Assembly (NCBI GenBank): GCA_016744135.1
Contig: JADGEX010000002.1
Span: forward strand, 558,001-622,000
Length of the DNA: 64,000 nucleotides
Direction: 5' to 3'
Source of the DNA: Pseudodesulfovibrio sp.
Lineage (GTDB): Bacteria > Desulfobacterota > Desulfovibrionia > Desulfovibrionales > Desulfovibrionaceae
Both the position numbers and the translations under genes were made by a program. Below, piece after piece: positions 9,383 to 17,759 of the stretch. Position 1 is the stretch's first letter, and each line of letters opens with the position of its first letter. Below the pieces are notes generated by a model. It saw nothing but the letters and a program-made list of their open reading frames with translations. It was not told the DNA's origin and did no database searches.

Positions 9383-11281
9383 ATGCATCTGACCGGATAT
9401 GTCGGTTTGCTTTTTTCACTGCTCGCGTTTCTTTTTCTCGCAGGATTTGCCGGGGTCGCAGCGTGGCGACAGAATAAAGACTCATTGGTCTTCATCGAAC
9501 GCGGGCAACTTCTGGCTTCCGGGGGTGTGATTTTTTCAACGTTGATTCTGATGGTCGGTTTGACCTCCAGAGATTATTCGTTCCGCTATGTCTATGACAA
9601 TGTGGATAACGCGCTATCCTTCGTTTATACCCTCACGGCTTTGTGGGGCGGACGCGAGGGATCGTTACTTTTCTGGGAATTGATTATCGCTGTTTCTGGT
9701 ATGATTTTGGTGACCACGCCGAGTTACAAGTCCTTCAGTGACGACACCAAATTGTATTTCTGGATGTTCTTTTTGGCTATTCAGGGGTTCTTTTTGCTCC
9801 TGCTCACAGGCTGGTCCAATCCATTCATTGAGATTATCCCGGCACCGACTGATGGGCGCGGTTTGAATCCGCTTTTGCGTAACCCTGGCATGATCTTCCA
9901 TCCGCCATTGTTGTTTCTTGGTTTCGCCTTGTATGCCATTCCGGCGTGTGCGGCGTTGGCTGCTTCCATCGCGGGTGAAGAGAAATCCTGGATTACCGTG
10001 ACTCGTAACTGGAACATTCTGTCCTGGGTATTCCTGACCGCAGGTATCGTGCTCGGTGCGTGGTGGTCTTATATGGAATTGGGCTGGGGTGGTTATTGGG
10101 CATGGGATCCGGTTGAAAACGCTTCGTTGATCCCATGGTTTGCAGGGACCGCCGTGCTGCATACGTCCATCATCGAATCTCGTCGTAACGCCTTGCAGCG
10201 CGCCAACGTCTTTCTCATGTCCTTGACGTTTATCTTGTGTATTTTTTCGACCTACTTGACCCGGTCCGGTGTTATTGACTCTCTGCATTCATTTGGGGAA
10301 TCCGGTGTCGCCAAGCCGTTGTTTTGGTCCATGATGATCGGGCTGTTTGTGACGTTCATGGTCACTTTTTTGTCCAAGCGTCTGACCCATCGTAGCTTGT
10401 CCGATTTCTTGAGTCGACAGGGTATGCTGGTTATCGCGGCTTGGTTCCTGCTTGCTTTGGGCATGGTTGTCACTTTGGGAACCATGTGGCCGGTTATCAG
10501 TCAGGTTTGGACCGACAAGCCGCTTGGTCTTGATGCCCATTTTTATAATCGGGTCTGCCTGCCGTTCATGTCGTGTCTTGTGCTTATCTTCTGCTACTGT
10601 CCGTGGCTTGGTTGGAAGGGAGGCATCCGCAACCTGAAGGGCTTCATCGGTGTCTCTGCCGTGTTGGCTGTCAGTTTTGTCGGGTTCTACCTGTCAGGCA
10701 TGACGAATGTTCTGGCTGCTTTGACCGCAGCCGCCTCTGTCGCTGCAATTTTCGGCATGGTCATGCTGTTTGTTCTTTATCCGTCCATGCGGAGAACGCG
10801 TCAGTCCTGGGGAGCCTACGGCATCCATCTCGGTTTGGTACTCATCGCTCTTGGTATTGCTTTTTCCGGTCCGTACAAGATTGAACAGGAAGTTGTTTTG
10901 GCCAAGGGCGAGTCCATGATTATTGACGACTATACGCTTACCTTTACTGATCTGGTGCAGGATGGCGATGTCGGTGATATCAAGTTGCGCGCTACTGCCA
11001 CGCTTGAGGTTTTTGAGGACGGCAAGTTGATGGGTATCATGATGCCGGACAAACGTATTTATCGGAATTTCGAGCGGCAGCAGTTCGCCGAGGTGTCCAC
11101 TCTTCCCAGCCTCGGAGACGAACTGTACGCCACGTTGCTCGGTTTGACCGAGGACGACAAGGCCAGCTTCAAGGTCAGCGTTAACCCGCTCATCAACTGG
11201 ATCTGGATTGGTGGGACGCTCATGAGCATTCTCGCTTTCCTGTTGCTTCGGCGTATGCCTCGACCCGGCGAGGGCCGATAG
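9383..11281 (+). CDS. ccmF: Haem lyase subunit CcmF
   Basis: The protein has 632 residues, the expected CcmF size, and is polytopic. It attaches haem from holo-CcmE to apocytochrome c at the periplasmic face. The WWD haem-handling domain is present as GWGGYWAWDPVENASLIPW (about 229-247). Many hydrophobic segments and a periplasmic domain near the C-terminus (about 505-605) are visible. AAGGAG at 9371 precedes the ATG. The stop is immediately followed by the ATG of ccmA, so the two are translationally coupled. In the reduced Desulfovibrio Ccm system, CcmF must work without a CcmH partner. Confidence 0.97.
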   Translation: MHLTGYVGLLFSLLAFLFLAGFAGVAAWRQNKDSLVFIERGQLLASGGVIFSTLILMVGLTSRDYSFRYVYDNVDNALSFVYTLTALWGGREGSLLFWELIIAVSGMILVTTPSYKSFSDDTKLYFWMFFLAIQGFFLLLLTGWSNPFIEIIPAPTDGRGLNPLLRNPGMIFHPPLLFLGFALYAIPACAALAASIAGEEKSWITVTRNWNILSWVFLTAGIVLGAWWSYMELGWGGYWAWDPVENASLIPWFAGTAVLHTSIIESRRNALQRANVFLMSLTFILCIFSTYLTRSGVIDSLHSFGESGVAKPLFWSMMIGLFVTFMVTFLSKRLTHRSLSDFLSRQGMLVIAAWFLLALGMVVTLGTMWPVISQVWTDKPLGLDAHFYNRVCLPFMSCLVLIFCYCPWLGWKGGIRNLKGFIGVSAVLAVSFVGFYLSGMTNVLAALTAAASVAAIFGMVMLFVLYPSMRRTRQSWGAYGIHLGLVLIALGIAFSGPYKIEQEVVLAKGESMIIDDYTLTFTDLVQDGDVGDIKLRATATLEVFEDGKLMGIMMPDKRIYRNFERQQFAEVSTLPSLGDELYATLLGLTEDDKASFKVSVNPLINWIWIGGTLMSILAFLLLRRMPRPGEGR

Positions 11282-11941
11282 ATGGCGAACGCGCCCCTGC
11301 TCTCTGTGAAGCGGGTTGCCAAGTTTTTTGGCAGCAAACTCGTGTTCAAGGAAGTTTCCTGCGATGTTGTACCGGGTGAAATCCTGCTCGTGGCTGGACA
11401 TAACGGCGCAGGCAAATCAACGCTCATGCGCATCATGGCCGGGTTGTCCAAACCGTCAGCCGGAGAAGTCTCTTTGAACGTGGAACCGGAAGATTCCGCC
11501 TATCTTGGACATGCCACTTTCATTTATCCGGGTTTGTCGGCCTTGGAAAATTTGAAATTCTGGGGTTCCATGTATGGGCTGTCGCCGTCCCGTGAAAAAC
11601 TTATTGAGTTGCTTAAACGGGTTGGATTGGAACGTGCGGCTGAAGAGAAAGCCGGTTCCTTTTCGCGAGGCATGGCCCAGCGGCTCAATCTGGCGCGTAT
11701 CTATCTTGTGGAGCCGAAACTCATTTTCCTTGATGAGCCCGGTACAGGGCTCGACCCTCGCTCCTTGGCAAAACTCAGGAGTGAGATAACCGGATTGCGC
11801 GACAAGGGCGTCAGTGTGATCTGGATCAGTCATCAAGTGGCTGATGATACGAAACTTGCCGATAAGGTCCTCGCGTTGGGTGGCAGAAAAGTGGAATATT
11901 TTGGTCCGGCATCCGAGTACGTGGTGGAGGCAACATGTTGA
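11282..11941 (+). CDS. ccmA: Haem exporter ATPase CcmA
   Basis: The protein has 219 residues and is the ABC ATPase of the CcmABCD complex that releases holo-CcmE. The Walker A motif is GHNGAGKST (about 40-48). The signature region is unusual, reading FSRGMAQRL rather than LSGGQ as is common in CcmA. Walker B is LIFLDEPGTGLD and the switch histidine is in WISHQ. It starts right after the ccmF stop and overlaps ccmB by 7 bp. Confidence 0.95.
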   Translation: MANAPLLSVKRVAKFFGSKLVFKEVSCDVVPGEILLVAGHNGAGKSTLMRIMAGLSKPSAGEVSLNVEPEDSAYLGHATFIYPGLSALENLKFWGSMYGLSPSREKLIELLKRVGLERAAEEKAGSFSRGMAQRLNLARIYLVEPKLIFLDEPGTGLDPRSLAKLRSEITGLRDKGVSVIWISHQVADDTKLADKVLALGGRKVEYFGPASEYVVEATC

Positions 11942-12612
11942 AACGTGCCGGAATACTCGCCTCCAAAGACCTCAAATTGTCCATGTCGGGCGGGCAGGGG
12001 TTAGTACAGGCCGTCTTGCTTGGTCTGTTGCTTATCTTTTTGTTTTCCTTGTCCAAACCGTTAGGCGGCGGCATTTCTCCGCAGGCGGCAGGGGCCATTT
12101 TCTGGCTTGCTTCCGCCTTTGGACTGGTGCTTGTCTTCAACGATCTTTTTGCTATCGAGGAAGCCAACGGCGCACGTATAGGTATCCTGTCTTCGCCCGT
12201 GCCCGTGCATGCGGTGTGGATTGGCAAAGGTGTGGCCGGGTTGAGTTTGCTCTTGATTTCCCAGCTTGTATTTCTTCCGGCCACGGCCGCGTTCCTTGGT
12301 CAAACGGTGCATGGTCCCGTGTGGCTGCTTGCCGTGACTTTGGTCGGCGCGGATATCGGTCTGGTGGTTATCGGTGCGCTTCTTGGGGCGTTATCTCAGG
12401 GGCAGGCCGCACGCGAATCCTTATTGTCTGTCATCGTTTTCCCGTTGTTGTTGCCCGTGTTGTTGTCTGGGATCACCTTGTTCGGTATGTGTTTTTCGCC
12501 GGAACCGATAGAAGGTCCTGACAAGTGGCTCGGTTTGATTTTTGCCTTTGATTGTTTGTTTTCCGGGGCCGGATTGTTCCTGTTCCCGTTCGTCTATAGT
12601 GGGGAAGAGTAA
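11935..12612 (+). CDS. ccmB: Haem exporter permease CcmB
   Basis: The protein has 225 residues with six hydrophobic segments, as expected for CcmB, the membrane partner of CcmA. The conserved motif FNDLFAIEEANGARIGIL (about 64-81) marks the family. It overlaps ccmA by 7 bp and is followed 2 bp later by ccmC. It works with CcmA, CcmC and CcmD to load haem on CcmE and release it. Confidence 0.94.
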   Translation: MLKRAGILASKDLKLSMSGGQGLVQAVLLGLLLIFLFSLSKPLGGGISPQAAGAIFWLASAFGLVLVFNDLFAIEEANGARIGILSSPVPVHAVWIGKGVAGLSLLLISQLVFLPATAAFLGQTVHGPVWLLAVTLVGADIGLVVIGALLGALSQGQAARESLLSVIVFPLLLPVLLSGITLFGMCFSPEPIEGPDKWLGLIFAFDCLFSGAGLFLFPFVYSGEE

Positions 12613-12614
12613 CT

Positions 12615-13280
12615 ATGAAAGTGAAAGTGCTCGCACTGTTGGCAGGTCTGGCCCTGCTCGTGCATCAGTCCATGATTTGGTTTTACGCACCAGTGGCCCA
12701 ATCCGGTCCTGTGCAGAAAATTTTTTATATGCACTTGCCTTGTTCGTGGTGGGCGCTGGTTTCCTTTTTCGTGGTCTTCGTGTCGTCCATTCTCTACCTG
12801 TTCAATCGTAAGGATGTGTATGACCGGGTGGCCGGAGCCGCTGCGGAACTGGGTGTTCTGTTTGCCACGCTTGCCTTGGTGACCGGTTCGGTCTGGGCAC
12901 GAGCAGAGTGGGGACATTGGTGGCTCTGGGATCCGAAACTGACCACCGCGCTTATCATGTGGTATGTGTACGCGGGCTATTTGGTGCTCAGAAATACACC
13001 GATGGGACGGGACCGAAAAGCCTTGGTTTGTGCCGTGCTTGGTATCGTCGCATTTCTGGATGTACCGCTTGTCTTTTTCGCAGCCAAATTATGGGGCAGT
13101 GCTCATCCCGATGGATTGGCCCGTGAGGGTTCGGGGATGGCAGTCCGCATGTGGTACACGGTACTCGCCGGCCTGGTCGCCTTTGGTTTCATGTGGGGAG
13201 CCATGCTGCTTACACGCATTAAACAACTGGGCCAGCAGGCAAAGCTCGAAGCCATGCTTATCTGGGATGATGAAAATTAG
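12615..13280 (+). CDS. ccmC: Haem-handling protein CcmC
   Basis: The protein has 221 residues and six predicted membrane helices. The WWD domain reads WGHWWLWDPKLT (about 99-110), flanked by periplasmic histidines (MHLPCSWW and SAHPDG) that ligate haem in this family. CcmC loads haem onto CcmE. It starts 2 bp after ccmB and is followed by a short gap and ccmD. Confidence 0.96.
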   Translation: MKVKVLALLAGLALLVHQSMIWFYAPVAQSGPVQKIFYMHLPCSWWALVSFFVVFVSSILYLFNRKDVYDRVAGAAAELGVLFATLALVTGSVWARAEWGHWWLWDPKLTTALIMWYVYAGYLVLRNTPMGRDRKALVCAVLGIVAFLDVPLVFFAAKLWGSAHPDGLAREGSGMAVRMWYTVLAGLVAFGFMWGAMLLTRIKQLGQQAKLEAMLIWDDEN

Positions 13281-13308
13281 AATTTCTTAATTCATATAAG
13301 GATTTAAA

Positions 13309-13455
13309 ATGTCTGCAACCACTTACATCTTTATCGCAAATGTCGCTGTCTGGCTTGGTGTTGCCGGATATCTCGTATTCCTGGCGTCCAAGTCCGCAGG
13401 ATTGGAAAAGCGCGTGCAGCAGCTCGAACTTTTGGGGGACGATAATGACAGCTAA
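13309..13455 (+). CDS. ccmD: Small Ccm membrane protein CcmD
   Basis: This 48-residue protein was found by reading the gap after ccmC. It begins MSATTYIFIANVAVWLGVAG, has one membrane helix (about 6-26) and ends in a short charged tail (EKRVQQLELLGDDNDS). The layout and position match CcmD, the small subunit that helps release holo-CcmE from CcmC. AAGGA at 13298 is the ribosome-binding site. It overlaps the next gene by 11 bp. Confidence 0.85.
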   Translation: MSATTYIFIANVAVWLGVAGYLVFLASKSAGLEKRVQQLELLGDDNDS

Positions 13456-14074
13456 TGTGACCACATTTGGCCGTAAAGCCGTTATTCTGACTGTGGTTTT
13501 GGCTATTGGTGCCATGTTTGTGACCAGTTTTGTCTATCGCATGGAAAATCCGAACCTGTTCGTGAAGGCACAACAGCCGCAACATACAGCCAACGACGGT
13601 CATGATCACGATGGCGATGGTGTGCCTGATAATGAAGGGCAGGCAGCCATGGGCGGTGTCTCAAATGGTGCCATGTCCAAGGTCAAGGAATTCATGGCTC
13701 GCGTCGATGCCAATCCTAACGATGCCGAAGCGCTTGTTGGTCTTGGGAATTCTTTTCTCATGATGCGAGCTTGGGATCGTGCTCTGCAACCGCTTTTGAA
13801 GGCTCGTTCACTTCAGCCCGACAACACTACTGTCCTGAAGGGGATTGGTATTGCCTATTTTAACAAGGAAGATTTTACCAAGGCCGCAGAATCCTATGAA
13901 GCCATTCTGAAAATTGATAATAAAGACACGCTTGCACTCTTTAATTTGGGTGTTATTAACAAACATTATTTTAAAAAGCCCGACGAAGCGGGAACATACT
14001 TTTCTCGGGTTCTAGAACTGGAAAAGGATGATCAGGAGATGATAAAGCTGGCTCATGAGGAACTTGGTAAGTAA
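13445..14074 (+). CDS. Membrane-anchored TPR protein at the end of the ccm operon
   Basis: The protein has 209 residues. One N-terminal membrane helix (about 11-31) is followed by a His/Asp-rich linker (NDGHDHDGDGVPDNEG) and at least three TPR repeats (about 75-180). The start at 13445 overlaps ccmD by 11 bp. The position and topology resemble the periplasmic TPR part of CcmI/CycH, which delivers apocytochrome in systems with CcmG and CcmH. A similar apocytochrome-handling role here is inference. The Asp/His linker could bind metal or be only a flexible spacer. Confidence 0.75.
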   Translation: MTANVTTFGRKAVILTVVLAIGAMFVTSFVYRMENPNLFVKAQQPQHTANDGHDHDGDGVPDNEGQAAMGGVSNGAMSKVKEFMARVDANPNDAEALVGLGNSFLMMRAWDRALQPLLKARSLQPDNTTVLKGIGIAYFNKEDFTKAAESYEAILKIDNKDTLALFNLGVINKHYFKKPDEAGTYFSRVLELEKDDQEMIKLAHEELGK

Positions 14075-14125
14075 AAGACCTGCGAAAACAGGTCGTTGAG
14101 TCGCTGAATGTTTAAGGGGATGTGA

Positions 14126-14153
14126 TTGACAATATTTGTAAAATACATACAAT
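14126..14153 (+). promoter_or_regulatory. Sigma-70-type promoter of the branched-chain amino-acid ABC operon
   Basis: TTGACA at 14126-14131 and TACAAT at 14148-14153 are separated by 16 bp, close to consensus. Transcription would begin near 14160 and leave a leader of about 105 nt before the substrate-binding protein gene. A small hairpin (GACCTG/CAGGTC, 14077-14094) upstream may end the ccm transcript but lacks a T tract. Confidence 0.75.
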
Positions 14154-14264
14154 GACTTACTTGTACTCAGAAAACTGCGGGGAGCTGTTTTTTGAGTCGG
14201 TTTGTAAGTTCTTTGTATACACCAAAGTGGTAGTGAACCTTATACTTTTTTAGGAGAGAGAAGC

Positions 14265-15431
14265 ATGAGAGTCAAACTGAGTCTGATCGCTCTGTGCCTG
14301 GTCATGGTGGCCATGTTGGCAGCGTGTAGCGGTGAAGCTGAGAAAGCTGATGAAAAAGCTGATGTTGAAACTGGTGAAGTGGCTCCTGCTGCAAAGCTCG
14401 TTCTCGGTGTTGCTGGCGCCCATTCCGGTGATTTGGCCTCCTATGGCCTGCCCACTGTTAATGCAGCCAAGCTTGTTGCAGCCAAGATAAATGCAGCTGG
14501 TGGCGTCAATGGCGCTATGGTTGAAGTTGTTGCACAGGATGATCAGTGCAAGCCTGAATTGGCTACCAACGCAGCCACTAAGATGTTGTCCGACGACGTG
14601 AAGATCGTGCTCGGTCACATTTGTTCCGGCGCGACCAAGGCCGCTATGCCCATCTATCTTGATGGCAAGATCGTGGTTATGTCTCCTTCCGCAACCAATC
14701 CGCCGTTGACCCAGTCTGGCGAATATCCGAACTTTTTCCGTACCATCGCTCCTGATGACGCGCAGGCTGCCCTCGAAGTTGAATTCGCTAAAAGCCTCGG
14801 TCTCAAAAATATTGCCATCATTCACGACAAAGGTGATTATGGTAAGGGCTTTGCCTCTTTCTGCAAGCAATTCATCGAAGCTGATGCTGACATTCAGGTC
14901 GCTTTGTTTGAAGGCGTAACCCCCGGTGCTGTCGACTATTCCGCCGTTGTTCAGAAGATCAAGGGCTCCGGCGCTGATGGTGTCATCTTCGGTGGTTACC
15001 ACCCCGAAGCTTCCAAGGTCGTTACCGGCATGCGTAAGAAGGGCCTTGAAGTTCCTTTCCTGTCTGACGATGGTGTGAAGGACGATACTTTCATCAAGGT
15101 CGCTGGCAAATACGCTGAAGGCGTGTACGCTACCGGTCCCATGGATTTCTCTTCCAATCCGCTCTATCAAGAAGCTATTGCCGCTCATAAGGCAGAATTC
15201 GGTGCCGATCCCGGCCCGTTCTTCCCGGAAGCATACTCCGCCGCTTTGGCTTTGCTCAAGGCTGTTGAGAATGCAGGTAGCACCGATTACGACAAGGTTA
15301 TCGAAGCCCTTCATACCAAGAAGGTCGATACACCGGTTGGTAATATCAAGTTCGATGCCAGGGGCGATGCCGAAGGCGTTGGTTTTGCCATCTACCAGGT
15401 GCAAGACGGCAAGTACGTTGAAATTAAGTAG
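14265..15431 (+). CDS. ABC importer substrate-binding lipoprotein, LivK family
   Basis: The protein has 388 residues with a lipoprotein signal ending LAAC (Cys21), followed by an Ala/Glu-rich linker and a type I periplasmic-binding fold beginning VLGVAGAHSGDLASYG. Typical family segments are GHICSGATKAAMPIY, MSPSATNPPLT and FPEAYSAALALLKAV. It should capture a branched-chain or related amino acid in the periplasm for the LivHMGF complex encoded next. The natural ligand cannot be told from sequence. A hairpin terminator follows the gene inside the operon, which would favour higher expression of this component. Confidence 0.92.
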   Translation: MRVKLSLIALCLVMVAMLAACSGEAEKADEKADVETGEVAPAAKLVLGVAGAHSGDLASYGLPTVNAAKLVAAKINAAGGVNGAMVEVVAQDDQCKPELATNAATKMLSDDVKIVLGHICSGATKAAMPIYLDGKIVVMSPSATNPPLTQSGEYPNFFRTIAPDDAQAALEVEFAKSLGLKNIAIIHDKGDYGKGFASFCKQFIEADADIQVALFEGVTPGAVDYSAVVQKIKGSGADGVIFGGYHPEASKVVTGMRKKGLEVPFLSDDGVKDDTFIKVAGKYAEGVYATGPMDFSSNPLYQEAIAAHKAEFGADPGPFFPEAYSAALALLKAVENAGSTDYDKVIEALHTKKVDTPVGNIKFDARGDAEGVGFAIYQVQDGKYVEIK

Positions 15432-15452
15432 TAGCTGATAGCAAAACACATT

Positions 15453-15493
15453 AAACCAGGGGACGGGCACAAGCTTGTCCCCTGGGTTTATTT
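15453..15493 (+). terminator. Internal operon terminator or attenuator after the substrate-binding gene
   Basis: A nine-base stem CCAGGGGAC/GTCCCCTGG (15456-15464 with 15477-15485) extended by A/T pairs is followed by TTTATTT. It lies between the binding-protein gene and livH, so it probably lets only part of the transcripts continue. Confidence 0.8.
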
Positions 15494-15513
15494 AATGAAC
15501 AGGATTTCACGTA

Positions 15514-16416
15514 ATGGAATATTTTCTTGAGCTGTTTTTGGGTGGACTGACCCGGGGCAGCATTTATGCTCTTATCGCTCTGGGCTACACCATGGTCTAC
15601 GGCATTATCGAGCTTATCAACTTCGCTCATGGCGAGATTTACATGATCGGTGCGTTTACCGGGCTGATCGTCGCTGGATTATTGACGATGCTCGGTTTTC
15701 CCGGCATTGCCATCCTGGCTATTGCGGTGGTCTGCGCGGTCGTTTGGGCTGCGGCATATGGGTACACCATTGAAAAGGTCGCCTATAAGCCGTTGCGCGG
15801 TGCGCCTCGTCTTTCCCCGCTGATCTCTGCCATCGGTATGTCAATTTTCTTACAGAACTACGTTATGCTTGCCCAGACATCGGACTTTCTTCCGTTCCCT
15901 GAACTCATTCCCGAGTTCGGGTTCATGAAGTCCATGGGTTCCATCATGAGTTCTTCCGAACTGGTCATCATCCTTGCCACGGTATCTTCGTGTGTGGGAC
16001 TGACGCTGTTCATCAAATTCACCAAGTTGGGCAAGGCCATGCGCGCCACGGCCCAGAATCGGAAAATGGCCATGCTCGTCGGCATCAATGTCGATATGGT
16101 TATTTCCGCGACCTTTATCATTGGGTCCAGTCTGGCTGCGGTTGGCGGTGTACTCATTGCCTCCCATATCGGTCAGATTAACTACTACATCGGCTTTATC
16201 GCGGGTATCAAGGCGTTTACCGCCGCAGTGCTCGGCGGCATCGGGTCCATTCCCGGCGCCATGCTTGGAGCCCTTGTACTTGGCCTGACCGAAGCCTTCG
16301 CAACCGGGTATGTTTCTTCAGACTACGAGGATGTGTTTGCGTTCTGTCTGTTGGTGCTGATCCTGATTTTCAGGCCATCAGGCATCATGGGCAAGGAAAA
16401 GACCCAGAAGGTCTAA
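15514..16416 (+). CDS. livH: Branched-chain amino-acid ABC permease LivH
   Basis: The protein has 300 residues and about eight hydrophobic segments. The N-terminus has the LivH signature GGLTRGSIYALIALGYTMVYG and INFAHGEIYMIGAF. The C-terminal half has the GGIGSIPGAMLGALVLGL loop that contacts the ATPase. It forms the membrane channel with LivM. It lies after the internal terminator and before a perfect hairpin in the livH-livM gap. Confidence 0.95.
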   Translation: MEYFLELFLGGLTRGSIYALIALGYTMVYGIIELINFAHGEIYMIGAFTGLIVAGLLTMLGFPGIAILAIAVVCAVVWAAAYGYTIEKVAYKPLRGAPRLSPLISAIGMSIFLQNYVMLAQTSDFLPFPELIPEFGFMKSMGSIMSSSELVIILATVSSCVGLTLFIKFTKLGKAMRATAQNRKMAMLVGINVDMVISATFIIGSSLAAVGGVLIASHIGQINYYIGFIAGIKAFTAAVLGGIGSIPGAMLGALVLGLTEAFATGYVSSDYEDVFAFCLLVLILIFRPSGIMGKEKTQKV

Positions 16417-16433
16417 CTATTGATTCTCAAGCA

Positions 16434-16454
16434 GCATGATGTCGTACATCATGC
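16434..16454 (+). promoter_or_regulatory. Perfect hairpin between livH and livM
   Basis: GCATGATG (16434-16441) pairs with CATCATGC (16447-16454) across a 5-nt loop, with no following T tract. It lies just before the livM ribosome-binding site (GAGGA at 16455). It may stabilise the upstream message or modulate livM translation; the role is inference. Confidence 0.5.
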
Positions 16455-16466
16455 GAGGAATATACT

Positions 16467-17759
16467 GTGAGTAACGCAAGTAATACCATGGCCCAGCAGA
16501 GCTTCATCAGCTTCTTCTTGTCCGCCGGGTGCGATAATTTCGCTCAGGCTTTGAAGAGGTCGTTCGTCGCTGCTCTCTGGTTTGCCTTTCTGACATTCCC
16601 GATCATGGTTATCAGGGTCGACACCATTGAGAAAACGGTGGCATGGCACTGGGATCGTATGGCGTATATTGCCTTGGTTGTCTTTTTTGGTTCCTTTGTC
16701 TGGCGTTGGTTATTGGCCCGTAAGGAACTCAAGAAAGATGAGAGCAAAGAGGAATCCCGTATGGAATCCCTGCTCACCAAGGTGCAGTCCAATATTGTAT
16801 TAAAATTAATAGCCCTCGGCGCTATCGCTTTGGTCGCTGCCGCATTTCCGCAGGTCTTCAATCTGTATCAGACCAATATTATGGTTTCCTGTCTCGTGTA
16901 TATTGTACTCGGTTTGGGACTTAATATTGTTGTCGGTCTAGCCGGTTTGCTTGATCTTGGATACGTGGCCTTCTACGCAGTAGGCGCGTATGCCTATGCC
17001 TTGTGCAACATGCACTGGGGTATCGGTTTTTGGTTCATGCTGCCTATAGGCGCAATACTTGGCGCACTCCTTGGCGTCATTCTCGGTTTCCCCGTCCTGC
17101 GTTTGCGTGGTGATTATCTGGCTATCGTCACTCTTGGTTTTGGTGAGATTATTCGGCTGGTGCTGGAAAACTGGGGTGATGTCACCATGGGACCTTCCGG
17201 TATCTCCGGCATTGATCGTCCGGCACTGTTCGGCATGAAAATCGGTGTTATCGCTTCGACTCAATATATGTATTATATCATGCTCGGTTTGTTGGTCTTT
17301 ACCATTTTCTGTGTCAACAGATTGCAGAATTCGCGTATCGGCAGAGCGTGGCTCGCATTGCGAGAAGATGAAATCGCGTGTCAGGCAATGGGCATCGACA
17401 AGATGAAGACCAAGCTCATGGCTTTTGCTCTGGGTGCCACTTGGGCCGGCATGGCCGGTGTGGTTTTTGCGGCCAAGACAAGCTTTATTAACCCGGCGTC
17501 ATTCACTTTCTGGGAGTCGGCCATTATCCTGTCTATCGTTGTTATCGGTGGCATGGGGTCCATTCGTGGTGTTGTCGCCGGTGCCATTATTCTGATTTTG
17601 CTGCCGGAGTATCTCCGAGATTTCGCCGAATTCAGAATGCTCCTGTTCGGAGCAATCATGGTTTTGGTCATGGTGTTCAGGCCGCAGGGATTGATCAGTG
17701 CAAAGCGCAAAATCTACAAATACACAGCTTCCAAAATTGCGAGTGCAGGCAATGAATAA
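16467..17759 (+). CDS. livM: Branched-chain amino-acid ABC permease LivM with extended N-terminus
   Basis: The protein has 430 residues, longer than the ~300-residue LivM core. The core starts near residue 112 (LKLIALGAIALVAAAFP) and contains GLAGLLDLGYVAFYAVGAY, FPVLRLRGDYLAIVTLGFGEIIR and IGGMGSIRGVVAGA, all typical. The extra N-terminus has two hydrophobic segments and a charged stretch (ARKELKKDESKEES). The start is a GTG at 16467 preceded by GAGGA. It overlaps livG by 8 bp. Similar extensions occur in other LivM proteins, including that of E. coli. Confidence 0.93.
   Translation: MSNASNTMAQQSFISFFLSAGCDNFAQALKRSFVAALWFAFLTFPIMVIRVDTIEKTVAWHWDRMAYIALVVFFGSFVWRWLLARKELKKDESKEESRMESLLTKVQSNIVLKLIALGAIALVAAAFPQVFNLYQTNIMVSCLVYIVLGLGLNIVVGLAGLLDLGYVAFYAVGAYAYALCNMHWGIGFWFMLPIGAILGALLGVILGFPVLRLRGDYLAIVTLGFGEIIRLVLENWGDVTMGPSGISGIDRPALFGMKIGVIASTQYMYYIMLGLLVFTIFCVNRLQNSRIGRAWLALREDEIACQAMGIDKMKTKLMAFALGATWAGMAGVVFAAKTSFINPASFTFWESAIILSIVVIGGMGSIRGVVAGAIILILLPEYLRDFAEFRMLLFGAIMVLVMVFRPQGLISAKRKIYKYTASKIASAGNE

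Noticed and set aside
14250..15470. A 406-codon minus-strand frame opposite the substrate-binding protein gene.
   Set aside because: The plus-strand product has a lipobox and all family motifs, with its own promoter and terminator, so the antisense frame is not a gene.
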